Origin: Thalassia testudinum
Taxonomy: Eukaryota > Streptophyta > Magnoliopsida > Alismatales > Hydrocharitaceae
NCBI GenBank assembly: GCA_037157565.1
Contig: JAZHRO010000026.1
Location: 34,586,501 to 34,650,500, forward strand
Reading direction: 5' to 3'
Length of the DNA stretch: 64,000 bases
In this document: one piece after another, positions 45,832 to 57,840 of the stretch
Layout of the letters: each line of letters begins with the position of its first letter
How positions within the stretch are numbered: position 1 is the first letter of the stretch
Notes under the pieces: generated by a model
What the model was told of the DNA's origin: nothing
Databases searched by the model: none
The model's input: only the letters and a program-made list of their open reading frames with translations
Translations under genes and position numbers: made by a program

Positions 45832-48096
45832 TAATGAGAAATTTGGCGTGATTTGTAATTAGGGTTTTTAATGACGCTGTAACACGTGAATTCGCATACG
45901 CTTTTAAATTTATATTCCTAGATAGGGGAGTATCTAGGGTCATCCAAGGAGGCAGATTTGCAATTCAACTCTCTTTCTTAGAAAATAAATCTCAACTTTC
46001 TTTTTGATATTTTAAATATAGTTTTTTTAAAATTTGAAATAATAAGGGCAAAGTGCGAATTGTGACGGAAAAGTGCTAACACCTAAAATGGCTAAGCTAA
46101 AACTTAAGAGATGAAAATGTCCACTACCTAAGCTCACTCTAGGCAAGTGGAAACCTAGAGTAATTAGGAAGTAGAAGGGAAATAAGTGCTAGAACAAAGA
46201 CAACAATTGTAATAGGAATTAAAAAGAAGGCAATTCAATTAAGCAGAATTTGTGTTCTCTACAAAGACAAGTAGAGGAATGCTTCTACTAAAAATGGAGA
46301 ATATAAAAGCAATAAAAGAAACACAAATCCTCTTGCAAAATCTGGTGAAGAAGGGAGTCTTCTTGCTCCAAGCCTAGCTGCTCCTTGGCTTGAAAAGAGA
46401 GTCTCCTTCTCCTTCCTTGAAAGCTCCTCCAAGGTGGATGCTACCACCTTCAATGCTCTCCTCCAAGGGTGGGCATGCACCACCCTCAAGCTCTCCTCCA
46501 AGGTGGCGTGGACCACCTTCAAGACCTCCTCCAAAGGTCTTCCTTGCCTGGCTCCTCCTTTGGCTGGCGTGGGCATAAGAGAGAAGGGAAGAGGGGAAGG
46601 CACCAAGGGGACAGAATATCCCCTTAATCTTCTTCTTCTTCTTCTTCTCTCTTGGGCGTGGGCTTTAGGTAGAGTATGAGAGGAAATTTGCTAGCCAAGG
46701 ATGGTTTGAATGGTGGTGGGTAGTGGTCTTCTTATAGGGTAGGATGAAGGGTTAAGGTGACTCTTGAGATGGAGGGCTAAGATGGGAAGATGGAGGTGGT
46801 TAGGTGATCCTAGGGCTAAGGATAGTTGGCGCCACCTAAGGGGTGTAAGGGGGGTAGTTATGGGTGGCCAAGGGACACCTAAAAGTGGCGCCAACCATGG
46901 AGAGGTGCCATGGGTTGGTGCCAACTTCTAGGCTTCTAGAAGGGGGGATTATGTGGATGGTGGAGATGGGTTTAAGGGAAAATGTGTGGTGGAGATGAAG
47001 GGGGTTTTGGAGGGAAAAATTGGCGCCAATAAGGAGGGTAGTTAGGGTGGTTTTGGTGCCACTTTGTGGTGTCTTTTGGGGGTAGTGGGTAGGCTAGGTT
47101 GGCGTGAGGGTGAGGTGGAAGTAGGGTTAGCTTATGTGGAGCTTAGGTGGAGCTAGTTGGTGGAGTCGATAGGTAGGGTTTTTAGGTGGTAAAAGCCAAG
47201 GGAGCTTGAGCATAGCTAAGCTAAGCTAAGCTAGCTTAGCTAGTAGTGGAGTAGAGGAGGAGGTGTTGGAGCTAGGGTTTGGAGGAGAGGAGCTGGATTT
47301 ACAGAGTCTAGAGTTGAATTGGAGCTGACAGCTACTGAAGAGGTCAACATGGGGCTACTCTAGCTGGCTTAGCTTGCTAGTTCTTTGCTAGCTGCTAAAC
47401 CAGGCTAAAGTGAGCTGGCTTTTGTTGAATGGAGCTGAGGTGAACTGGGTGTGGTGCTCCCGGGGAGAATTGAGCAAGTTAAGACAGCTAAGGTAGCTTA
47501 GCTCAATTAGCTTGAGCTAAGCTAGGTCCCCGGGAGCTGGACTTGAGCTTCCTGAGCTGGGATGAATTCTTCTTCAGCTGGCTGGAGTTGAGTGGAGTTG
47601 GATGTAGCTGGGTCTGAGTTGGGGCGAACTCCAGTCAACTTAGCTGAGCTAGCTAGAGCTCCCTGTGGACTAGTGGGAGCTGAGATGAGCTAAACTCAAC
47701 TAAGTTGAGCTGGATCTGAGTTGACCTAAGCTAGGGTCAGCTAAGATGAGCTCTCTTGAGCTGCCATTCAGCTAAGATTGGCTGAATGGAGTTAGGGTGA
47801 GCTAACCCTAGTCCAAGTGAGCTAGATTCCAGCTATGGTGAGCTAGATCAAGCTGAGTTCCAGCTAGCCTGAGCTCTTTCTTCACCAATTGCCTTCTTGA
47901 GTGCTAGGGTTTTAGGGATCTATATGTCTATTCATCCCTAACACACAAAAGCACATTAAAACAACAAGAAAAAATGCAATGCATGCCTATCCTAGTTAAT
48001 GCCTAAATGCAGCCCAAAAACCCGTTTGCAGAGCAAAAATCCTAAGATCTAGATTTGTTTTAATACATAAGAATGTTGATAAACTGGCATTTATCA
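45832..48096 (-). mobile_element. Solo LTR (2.27 kb) inside the reverse transcriptase
   Basis: Read on the minus strand it starts TGATAAATGCCAGTTTATCA, a 7-bp stem hairpin, and ends CTCATTA (expected CA). The flanks gcttg (45827-45831) and ggttg (48097-48101) are a 5-bp duplication with one mismatch. Excision restores the host frame. It contains three successive word arrays: CTCCAAGGTGG/CCACCTTCAAG (46385-46560), GGCGCC/GGTGCC (46820-47060) and AGCT-based words (47140-47880). Its open frames are shaped by these words and show no domains. Confidence 0.8.
47140..47880. repeat. Array of AGCT words
   Basis: About 740 bp are packed with AGCT in forms such as AGCTAAGCTAGCTTAGCTAG, GAGCTGAG and TTGAGCTGG. 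Spacing is irregular, typically 5-20 bp. It lies wholly inside the solo LTR. Confidence 0.85.
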
Positions 48097-48931
48097 GGTT
48101 GTATCCCGAGTAGCCATCAAGAAAATAGAAGTGCTTCTGCCTAGCTAGTCTTTCCAAGATTTGATCAATGAAAGGCAGGGGAAAATGATCCTTTTTCGTG
48201 GCTGTGTTCAGCTTCCTGTAATCAATACAAACTTTTCAAGAGGAAGCTGAACGAGTTGTGACAGATTCTCCTCTCTCGTTAGTCATAACGATAATCCCAG
48301 CTTTCTTCGGAACAATCTGCGTGGGACTTACCTAGGGACTATCAGAGATTGGATAAATAATTCCTGCATCGAGCCACTTAATGATTTCCTTTTTGACCAC
48401 TTCTCGCTTATTTGGATTTAATCTCCTCTGCATCTGGCGAGAAGGGCGGGATCCATCTTCCAAGAATTTTCTATAATTGCAATAAGATGGCTCGATCCCC
48501 CTAAGGTCATGAATGGTCCAACCAATTGCCTCCTTGTGTTCCTTCAGGACCTTGATCAATTTATTCTCTTGCTCCTTTATTAATTTAGCACTGATAATTA
48601 CAGGGAGCATCTTCTGAGGTCCTAAAAATTGATATTTCAAATTCTCAGGCAATGGTTTCAGTTCAAGCTGGGGTGGGTTGATGATTGACGGTAAGGAAGA
48701 TGTTGAAGACTCAACAAGAGTAAAAGGTTGTGAGTGAACAAAATCAATAACCTCTTCAGAAGATGGCAGGTCTGCCATAGAGGGTTGCGGGTCCAATTTG
48801 TCATCAAAGGAGGAACTTTCAATTGAAGAAACCATCAAACAAATTTCAATGTTTACATTATCCTCCTCAAGTTCCTCAATAAATCCATAATCCTCAAATT
48901 TATTAATCACCTTAAAAATATCCAATTTCAT

Positions 48932-49834
48932 TCATTGATCCCCAAAGGCGATTTCCATGCTACCGCTTTCACAGTTAATGTTGGCCTTAGCGGTAGGTAG
49001 GAATGGACGCCCCAGAATGATGGGCGTGTTCCTCAGATTTTCAGGTACATTCTTGTCAAGGACAAGAAAATCTACAGAAAAATAGAAATCCTTGACCTTA
49101 ACTATAACATCTTCAATAACGCCTCGCGGATTTGTGACCAAACGATCCGCTAACTGTAGTGTTACTGAAGTTCGCCAAAGTTCACCTAATCCAAACTTCT
49201 CGTAAAGAGAAGTCGGAATTAGGTTGATGGATGCACCTAGATCCAGAAGTGCTCTATCAAACGTGTAATCTCCGATGACACAAGAAATCAACGGAGCACT
49301 TGGATCTCTCTTTTTCTGAGGGAGGTGGTGCAGGATAATAGAACTAACTTGCTCGAAGAGTACCACCTTCCTCGGAATAGATTCTCTTGACTTACTCTTT
49401 TGTGTACATAAATCCTTTAAAAATCTCGCGTAAGTTGGTATATGCTTGATAGCATCGAGGAGTGGGATATTGATCTCAACATCCTTAAAGATATTCAGAA
49501 GCTCCTCATTGCTATCAACAAACTTCTTCTTCTTTGATTTGATCAAGGCTTCAGGAAAAGGAACATGAGTCAGATCTTTGGAATCAGGTTCCTGAGCCTT
49601 GATTTCTTCTCCAGAATTCTCCTCTCTCTCCTCAGGTTCTTCAGGATTCAGTAGATCAGAATAGTGTGGTTGTGGATCTTGAGTTTGCTTACCACTCCTC
49701 AAGGTGACAGAATTTGCAGATGCATAAGAGTTTGGGTCTTGGGGAAGGTTAGGAAAGATTAGAGGGGCTTGGTTAGCCAGGAATTGTTGATTTGTAGAAT
49801 AAGAAGAAGAAGAGGAGGGACCCTGCTTAACCAC
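48932..49834 (-). pseudogene. Athila-like protease region
   Basis: This is the longest intact frame in the window (300 codons), on the minus strand. A hydrophilic Ser/Glu-rich leader is followed by the retropepsin-like domain. RALLDLGASINLIPTSLYEK holds the active-site Asp in the D-L-G-A-S form usual for this lineage. GVIEDVIVKVKDFYFSVDF and then IILGRPFLPTAKANI form the conserved C-terminal half. It would cut the polyprotein. There is no start of its own, because it is part of gag-pol. Confidence 0.9.
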
Positions 49835-51456
49835 CTGTGCATGTGCGTGTGCATGTGGGTCCCTTTGATTTCCGTACCCGTGGGCTTTGTTTCCTGGATT
49901 CAGAATATTTCACGGGTTGGGTATGGGTTGGGTTGGTAGAGATCCGGGTTGATGAGAGTTAGCAATGAGCCCGGTCTGCAAGTTGTCCAGCGAGATTTTC
50001 ATTTGCTGCATAAGCTGGAGCATGGATCCTTACATCTCTACCATTTGTCGGCTCAAATCAGCCTGCCCTACGGGTTGACGAGCATTCTAAGCTGGCTAAT
50101 TGACCTGATTTGGGGGCAACTGAGTATACACATGACCCTGACCCATTGGTTGTTGCGGAGCATAGTTGCCAGGTCGGAATTGGGGCTGTTGCCCAGGGTT
50201 TTTCCAAGAGAAGTTAGGGTGGTTTCTCCAACCCAGATTATAGGCATTAGAGTAGGGGTTGGATCTAACATTCTCTTGTACATCACAGACATCCTCATAG
50301 GGTGAGGATGGAGAGAAAGAAAGGGAAGGATCAGAAAAACTGGGATCAAAAGCCCCAGTTTGGAACCTATGAGGTTCCAAAAAATGCTGACTCACAGGTT
50401 GAGCTGCATCTAGTTGATTCACAAACTCTCGTCTAGAAGGAGCTCGCGAAGAATGGAATCCCGAATTTTGGGATTGAGTGGATCGAGAGTTGTTCATAGA
50501 ATTTCTAGCCATCCACTCTTCCATTCTCTTAGCAACCAAGTCCACCTTGTCAAGTTTGTTACAAATCAATTCCATATCAAATGAATGAGAGTCATGGACT
50601 TCATTGACATTTGATCTGGGCTGCTGGGACCGGTTAAGGTATCCATGGAGGCATGGTTGATTGAATTCTCACTCATTTCCTCAAACAAATCGTGTGCACT
50701 ATCTGCGTCTTTATTGAGGAAATTTCCTTTGCAAGAAGCATCCACATGATTTCTGAGTCGCTCAGTCAACCCATGATAGAAGATCTGCACGAGTTGCCAT
50801 TTCGGCACCTCGTGGTGTGGACACCTCTACAATAGGTCCTGGAATCGCTCCCAGACCACATGAAACTGCTCCCCCAGTCGCTGGGTAAAGGTAGTGATTG
50901 CCCATCTCAAGGCATTGGTACGTCCGACTGGGAAGAATTTCTTTAGAAAGGCCAATTTCAACTCATTCCAAGTTGCAATTAGTCTTCCTATTGTCCTGTA
51001 CTAATGCGCGGCCTTATTCCTAAGAGAGTGGGGGAACAGCCTCATGATCACTTGCTCCTCGTTCACGTTTTGTGCCTTGATGGTCTGGACCAAAGTGGTC
51101 AAGTCCTCCAAATGCTGAAATGAATCTTCGGAGCCAAGCCCATGATAATGTTTGATCAGGATTAACACCTGGGACTTGATTTCTACATCACCGGCTGGAA
51201 TCTGGATGCCGAGATGTTCACCGTAATTTGAAGGATCATAAAAATCCTTCAAGGGCTAAGCACCCTGCATTCTCTGGAACCATTCCTGCATTCTCTGCAT
51301 TTGTTCCAGCTGCCTTCAGAATTCCTCCTGTGGATTCTGATGCAGAGGAGGTTGTTGGTCGGCCATGGGATCAATTTGACCAAAATCCAATTTGCGCCTC
51401 GTAGAATACTCTAGTGGTCCTTCCAATCGGGGATTCAATGACCCTCTTCCCAACAT
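49835..51456 (-). pseudogene. Athila-like gag relic
   Basis: The start codon at 51456 is followed by a Gln-rich N-terminus (ADQQPPLHQNPQEEF). KDFYDPSNYGEHLGIQIPAG comes next, then the capsid-like part SFQHLEDLTTLVQTIKAQNV. RWAITTFTQRLGEQFHVVWE and CPHHEVPKWQLVQIFYHGL are hallmarks of the Athila/TAT gag. A coiled segment ICNKLDKVDLVAKRMEEW follows at ~50560. Stops at ~51330, ~51255 and ~51000 break it. Confidence 0.88.
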
Positions 51457-51857
51457 AAACTAGGAGAAGGTCGAAAGGACTGGGGATAGGGACCCTGCAG
51501 CATAACAAAACAAGGCTGTCCTTAAGTGGGGTAGCCTAAGGATCTACAGACTCCCAAAACCCGCCTTAAGATTGTAAATGATTTACTTTACTTGCATCTG
51601 CTCAATCCAACTAGTTAGAAGGAGGGACTGGGAAGAAAGTTCTTCCTTTGGCTTTCACCTCCGGTTCCTAGTGTACCCCCCAACCACAGTTTTTGACGTT
51701 ACTCTCTTAGCTAGACATCAGATTAATCAGTACAAGTAGGTTAATTAAAGACAATCTCAGGCTAAGCCCTGAAGAGCGAATCAGTCCTTAAGGTCAACAC
51801 CTACTCAATTTTATTAAGGCCTGGGATTGTGGTGCTTATGGAATGTGATGGGCCCTT

Positions 51858-52428
51858 AAAATGGGTTGTGCCCTTAATGATTGATTGAGAATTGTGTAAG
51901 TGCGTGCACAACTTGAGTTTTCAAGCAAGATTATTTGTGATGTGTGGATTTTAATGTTCAAATCTTGCTTAAGTAGCTTTTAGGGTTTAAAATTAGGTTG
52001 ATTTCAATCAAGTTTTGAGGCAAACCAGATTGTCAAACATGGGTGAAGATTGCTTTCCTTTAAAATCAGAAATAAAGTGGAGTGCCTGGAATAGACATAG
52101 ATTGAAAACCCTAAGGAGGAGCTACTTGATGAGTTGATTTTAAAATGGGTTGTGCCCTTAATGATTGATTGAGAATTGTGGAAGTGCGTGCACAACTTGG
52201 GTTTTCAAGCAAGATTATTTGTGATGTGTGGATTTCAATGTTCAAATCTTGCTTAAGTAGCTTTTAGGGTTTAAAATTAGGTTGATTTCAATCAAGTTTT
52301 GAGGCAAACTAGATTGTCAAACACGGGTGAAGATTGCTTTCTTTTAAAATTAGAAATAAAGTGGAGTGCCTGGAATAGACCTAGATTGAAAACCCTAAGG
52401 AGGAGCTACTTGATGAGTTGATTTTAAG
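51858..52428 (-). repeat. 285-bp tandem duplication in the 5' leader
   Basis: Two near-identical copies (51858-52142 and 52143-52428) are adjacent, each with AAATGGGTTGTGCCCTTAAT and TCAAATCTTGCTTAAGTAGC. Only a handful of bases differ, so the duplication is younger than the insertion or was homogenised. It lies in the untranslated leader between primer site and gag. Confidence 0.9.
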
Positions 52429-52963
52429 TAGAGTGGTGCCGCCCAAACAACTCAAACAACTGGCCACAAATGCACCACTAAGTTAGGCACACAGAGATGG
52501 TTAACCTAGAATGATTTCTACTCTTTTATGTGTTGCTTTGTGTGTACCAGTTCCAAAGATTAGAACCCGGTTGAGTAGAAACAAATCAATTAGGTTAGTG
52601 CCTTGAATGTGGGTGTATGTTGTGTATCTGTTGAAAATTACCCCACAAGATTATCTTTTTATTTTTTTTGTTTTTATAAACGAGGGTGGAATGAATGTGA
52701 GTGAGAATCCAAACAACCAAACTATTCCTAGGATTTATGCAAACACCTAGGTTAATTGGAATTTGGATTTAATGTGACAAATGAAATCTATGGAGGAGGG
52801 AAGAATGGGGAGCACTTATAGTTATCTTCAACTGCACTTTACTCTAGTCTACCACTTGACGATTCCCTGATGGAGGTCTCTACAAAATAATAGACACAAT
52901 AGAAAGCAAGTTAGAAGACAATAAAGTGTGTGAAATGCGAAAAGAAGATCGGAAATCGTTGCC

Positions 52964-52982
52964 TCCCCACCAACGGTGCCAA
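52964..52982 (-). promoter_or_regulatory. Primer-binding site of the Athila-like element
   Basis: On the minus strand, just inside the 5' LTR, lies TTGGCACCGTTGGTGGGG. It is close to TGGCGCCGTTGCCGGGG, the form complementary to the 3' end of plant Asp tRNA that is used by Athila elements. Confidence 0.75.
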
Positions 52983-52984
52983 GA

Positions 52985-54682
52985 TGTTGAAGCTACGAGT
53001 TACTACGCTATCGTATTTGGTTTTGAAAAATCTGTCGTCGTATTTTGAAAGTGAAGAACTCATGTTCAACAAATAAAATTTGTACTGGAATAGAAATCCT
53101 GGGTCGAACTCAGGGAGGCTACATCGATCTATATTCAATATTTTCTTTAGAGTTTTTGTTGAAAGGCGAAGCGACGTAATTACAATGAAGCAATATTAAC
53201 AATCAGAATAAAAGAGAGAGAGAAAGAGAGAGAGGAAACATACACTTAATATTTCAAAATATTTATACAATAAAACCAGAGAAGAATTACACTAGAAAGT
53301 GGAAAATCTATTACACTAGAAAGTAGGAAAATTCTACTCTAGAAAGCTGAAAAGAGGAATGGGGGAGAGAAGTTATCCTCCTCGATGATCGCTTGGAGGA
53401 CGAGCCGGACGAGACACCGCCTGGAAGACGGAGGACAGAGTGAGAAGGAGGTCAAGGCAGGAGGAATAAGAACAGGGCTGCATGTCGTCATCGTCGAGGG
53501 ATCCGCTTCTGAGATGAGGGCGAAAATTTGACTTTATCTCTCGAGGAGCATCCCAGGTGTGAAACAAGCTTCTCTTGAGCTTTGGAGAGGGAGGGAAGAG
53601 AAGGAAGGGATGAGAATTTCGTATGGAGGGGGTCTCCTTTTATAGTTGCAAGGAGTGAACGCAATTTGATCTTTACAATTTCAAAATATTAAATAAGGGG
53701 CCTTTAGTGACAGAATTAAGTGTCACTAAAGGCCAAGTCGTGGGCGACGTGCGCCGTGCTTGCCGCCCACTCACCTCCCGTGCCACCCACGTTCATCAAA
53801 TCTCGACCGTTCAATCGTGAGATCGAACAGCTGAGGATTGATAACCGCAGAGGCTCAACGTGCGCCTAGCGCGTGCGATCCCGGGTTACGCGTGGGCGTG
53901 CGTTGGCGTGTGATTTGGATTGAGTGCGCATGGCCGTTGGATCACCATCGAGCGGTCAATCGTGCCCGCTCATTCGCACCTCAGCTCCCACTCCTTGCAG
54001 CTCGGACGTGCACCCGATCGTGAGCGAGCGCTCTATCCACTGTGCTACGCACGTGGATGGGCAGGCGGGGTGACTTTTGAGTGCACAATCAGGACCGTTG
54101 GATTGAGATTCAACGGTCGAGGCTGGGATCCACTCTCAGCCGTTGGATCTTGATCCAACGACGGAGATGCGTGGACGCTAGCAGCTTTAGAAGTTGAGGG
54201 TGGCCAAGATGGCGCCACGTGGTATCATCTTGGCCGTCCATCTTCTGGATGATGTAGATGGTGCCACGAGTGTCTAATTGAGTCAATTTTCACGTTGTTA
54301 GGCTGCGATCGTTGATCCGAATTCATCCGTGTGGTTGGATTTGTCATCTGAAGTGCGGATTCACACCATCTTGGCCCTTGGTCTTCTAGGGTTCCTCTGT
54401 CTCTATCTGATGCTACAGATGTCTAATTAGGACGATCTTGGAATCGTTGAACTTCAATCGTCGCCCTGATCAGATCTGTACGGTTGGATCTTCGATAAGA
54501 GGCCCCAATAAAAAGTTACCCTATCCTTGAACATAAAAGGAGACAATTAACCTCCATTTTATTAAAATTAATCTAAATGCAAGATGATGCATGCTATGCA
54601 ATATTTATAGTATGTAATGCAATTCTATGCTTAAGAACATGCATAAATAGACATTTTATGTAATATAAACATGTTTACATCA
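52985..54682 (-). repeat. Right (5') LTR of the Athila-like element
   Basis: This is a 1,698-bp partner of 40365-42095. On the minus strand it starts TGATGTAAACATGTTTATAT and ends CTTCAACA. A TATAAAAGG promoter box lies on the minus strand at about 53633-53643, with the GC-rich leader and the tRNA-like segment upstream of it in element sense. Confidence 0.93.
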
Positions 54683-55218
54683 ACTGGTCCGATAGATTAA
54701 TCGATGCACTTTGGGCATACTAGACCGCATATAACGCCCCACTTGAAATGTCACCATATCGTATGGTATATGGTAAGGCCTGTCACCTTCCTGCCGAGCT
54801 GGAACTCTATGCCTTTTGGGTGGTGCAAAAATGCAATCTTAACCTCGATGTGGGAGGTAAGGAAAGGAAGCTCCAGCTTAGTGAATTAAAAGAAATCCAG
54901 TGGGAGGCCTATAAGAACGCATCAATCTATAAAGATAAGACCAAGGCCTTTCATGACAGCCACATCCGGAGAAAGGACTTCACTCCCAACTAGCAAGTCT
55001 GGTTATTCGATTCACACCTAAAATTTTCTGCGAGGAAACTCAAGTCCAAGTGGACTAGCTCGTATATAGTGATTTACCCCTATTCCAATGGGGCAGTCCA
55101 AATCATGGACACAAAATATGGGCATGTTTCTACGGTAAATGGTCAGCGCCTCAAGCCATTTATGGCCCAAGAACTTCCTCCTGCTGGCGAAATCATTCAT
55201 TTCATTGAGGACGTATGA

Positions 55219-56700
55219 TCGAGTTTACGCCTAGCTGGAGGCGTTAAACTCAGCATTTATAAATAACATTTGATACCTTTCTATACATAGCATATTTTCT
55301 TTTAGCATATTTTTCTGCACATTGCATATCGTCAGGTTGGCTGGCATTGAATGAAAATTCAGGAGCAATTCCAGGTGATTTCTACCCACTTACTCCTTGT
55401 CATAAATTATTTTCTTTTATATTCATGTATGAGAACATGCAAGAACTTAGGCATGGGGGGGTAGATACATCAAAACTAAAAATTTTTATGCTAACATTTA
55501 AGAAAACCTCAGAGCAGCATGTTAATTGTACTTTAGGGTCCTAAATTTAAGAACAACAGACTCCACTTCTAATGTTTGCATTGGAGCTAGAAATAGTTCG
55601 CAATAGCCACTTCTGACTCATTCGCTCATCTTTTTGTTCTGAATTAAGGACTAAGCTGAATGTAACCCGACAAGAGAACAACATTAAAGTACAAAGCACA
55701 AGGGGTTATTTGTATAAAGCATATATACATATTGCATTCATGAATTAGATTTTTTTATCAAGAGGATGCATTAGGGATTTTTATCCTTGAGTTGATTCCT
55801 GTAATCTGGAATCCAGTATAATTTTCACACTCACACGTAGATTTTGCAATGGATTTGCTATGAAGACTGATAAATGTCTTTAGTCTATCAAGAAGAAGCA
55901 GTGCTTCTTTTCCTGAACCCTTGGATAGTGTTTTGGGAGTTAGGCGAATCTTCTTCCAAAAATCCACCAAATAGTGTGAGATGAGAGTAGAGTGTTACTG
56001 GTGCTCTAAGATTAGTACAAGGAATATGCAATTCTAGATAATTGAGTGGTGATACTCGGAGTTAGGCACGATTTTGCTCTCGATTCCTGCGTATAAATTT
56101 TGTGTGAATTTTTGAGAGCCACCAAACAAGGCAAATACATGAAGATCGAGTTCTAATAAAACTAGGACTAAGGCAGATGGTCATGATCATTCTTTACAAA
56201 ATCATTGGATGAAGGAGGGTGATAGAGAGAGTTTCACTTAATTATAATAGCAATAGAATGATATGACGTTGTAATTTCTATGGTGGAAATCTCTCAATCA
56301 AAGATTAAAATAGATTTCAATTTAAACCACGAAAAGGACGTCGTATCTGCAAGGAGGAACAGATTAATAAATTCACCAAATATTTTTTTCTGTGTATTTG
56401 TTTAATCAAGTGTGCAATCCGTACTCAAATCTGATGCAAAACAAGGCGAAAAGAAGGAACATGTGATAATTTAAGAATGTGAGCGTATGTATGTAATTTT
56501 CCTTCCTTGAAATACCTCGCAATGGCATGCAACATAATTAAATCCCAAGACATTGGTCTTTCACCTTTTAAGTTTGATGGCATTTCATGCATGTATTTAT
56601 AACTCTACACCAACCAATAAAGATAGGAATGCATGTAAACAATACTTGTGAGGGCATTCATATAATTTCAGATGAATAAAATATTCAAAAAAACATAAAT
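55219..56700. other. Downstream non-coding part of the host element and unassigned DNA
   Basis: After the integrase stop the plus strand carries GGCATGGGGGGGTAGATACA near 55450, matching the region after pol in the minus-strand Athila-like element. From ~55560 to 56700 no gene or element end was recognised. Confidence 0.4.
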
Positions 56701-57840
56701 CTAATTACACCAATGGCATTGAATGTAAATTCTAATTTCTCCCATACTGTAGCAAAACAGGGGATAACTCCCCTTGGCGTGCGCGAGAAGAGGAAGGATC
56801 GGCTGGAGGCGTGGTCGCTCAAGAAGGTCGTCGGTGGTGAGGGCTACGCATGGAGGTCATGGCGTGGTCATTGGTGGTCGGTGGCGGCCAGCCGGAGGAG
56901 ATGAAGCTTGCCGGTGAGGAGGCCTGTCGGCGGTGAACGGCAACCTGAGGTGTTGCTACGCGAAGCCGAGGGTGGTCAGAGGATTGAGACGAGATGGATG
57001 GCATAGAGGGCGTGTGGAACGGAGGGTGGAGGAGTCGGCTGCGCGTGGAGGACTGGCGGTGGTGTTTGGGTTCCTTTTATTTGTGCAGCAGGTGGTGAAG
57101 GAGGAAGAAGAACGAGATACAAGGGGTGAGGTGCGCAAGTGGCTGGAGTGTGGGTGAAGATGCGCGCGGTTGTGTGCTGCAAGGATGCGCACTGTGCATG
57201 GTGGCTGAAACACAGGCGGGCATGGTGGCGTGCTTACGCTATTGTACACTGCGAGGTTACACGCTGCACGGTTGCGTGCATGGGCGTGTGTAGGGCGGGC
57301 GGAGGTGGAAGGAAGAAGAGAAAGAAAAAGCTCGCCAAAGGTCCCACAGTGCATGCGGAAGTCCCACGGTGCCTACCTATTGCACGGTGGTGAAGATGAT
57401 TGGAGATAGAGGACCTCTCCTGGGAAGAAGATGATCCCTTTTCCGTTGCCCATCCACCTGTTAAAATAAGGAGAGAGAGAGAGTTAGATTTTCAGTTACC
57501 AAATATAGCGAATAGGAATTTTAGGGAGAGAGATATTCATGAGAGATAAGGACTTTTGTTGGAATAAATTTGAGGAATTGTTGAAATCTCTAAAATTTAT
57601 TTTCTTATTGTATTTTGCTTAGATAAAATCCCACATATCTCTACTCGTTTTGATGTGATGCCATTCCCTTTTAAAGTGAATAATCAATCCTCTCGTATAA
57701 AGATTAATGCAATTAACACATGAAAAGATAAATTTAGCGTTCACATGATTTTATCAATAACATCCATGCTTTAAATTAGTCTCTCATTAAAATAATAATG
57801 TACTTAAGCACTAAATTAGCCCACTAAAGTGGACCCATCA
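56701..57840 (-). repeat. LTR-like block, minus strand
   Basis: On the minus strand it starts at 57840 with TGATGGGTCCACTTTAGTGG and is preceded there by GGCATGGGGGTATT, a likely polypurine tract. The part 56760-57400 is GC-rich with many GTGCGCAC/GCATGC-type words. The far end is uncertain, and the left limit given is only where the GC-rich part begins. Confidence 0.45.

Larger units (their letters stand above)
45423..48931 (-). pseudogene. Athila-like reverse transcriptase, split by a solo LTR
   Basis: The first part, 48931-48102, carries the linker after protease, RRLNPNKREVVKKEIIKWLD, then VCIDYRKLN and FYFLDGYSGYN. The second, 45826-45423, resumes with VPIHPEDQEKTTF and has FSLCNAPANFQRCM and VFMDDFSIFG with the active-site Asp pair. 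ILSWEKSHFM and VLGHVISERGIEVD follow. Joining the two at the target duplication gives GYSGYNQVPIHPEDQ. Stops occur at ~48330 and ~48240. Confidence 0.9.
40365..54682 (-). mobile_element. Complete Athila-like Ty3/gypsy retrotransposon, dead
   Basis: The minus-strand element has two LTRs (40365-42095 and 52985-54682). A primer site lies inside the right LTR and a purine-rich end inside the left LTR. Gag, protease, reverse transcriptase, RNase H and integrase are in the Ty3/gypsy order. The target duplication is attgg (40360-40364) against actgg (54683-54687). The two LTRs differ at roughly 8-9 percent of positions in the first 350 bp as counted by eye, mostly transitions, so the insertion is old. 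Stops and shifts lie in every domain. It contains the solo LTR at 45832-48096. Confidence 0.92.
39850..55218 (+). pseudogene. Host Athila-like Ty3/gypsy integrase relic, split
   Basis: Two pieces, 39850-40364 and 54683-55218, form one integrase reading. It includes WPTILRDAHDYA near 39873 and CCKRCQ, part of the zinc-binding region. YVSKWVEAIPVRRADHK (near 40075) and ALISDGGSHF (near 40180) follow in the catalytic core. RKDW is then broken by the 14.3-kb insertion and resumes with SDRLIDALWAY and the family C-terminal part GKACHLPAELE and RKLQLSELKEIQ, ending at a stop at 55216-55218. Rejoining the two edges restores the frame. Several stops make it dead. The 5' part of this element is cut off at ~39850. 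Confidence 0.85.
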
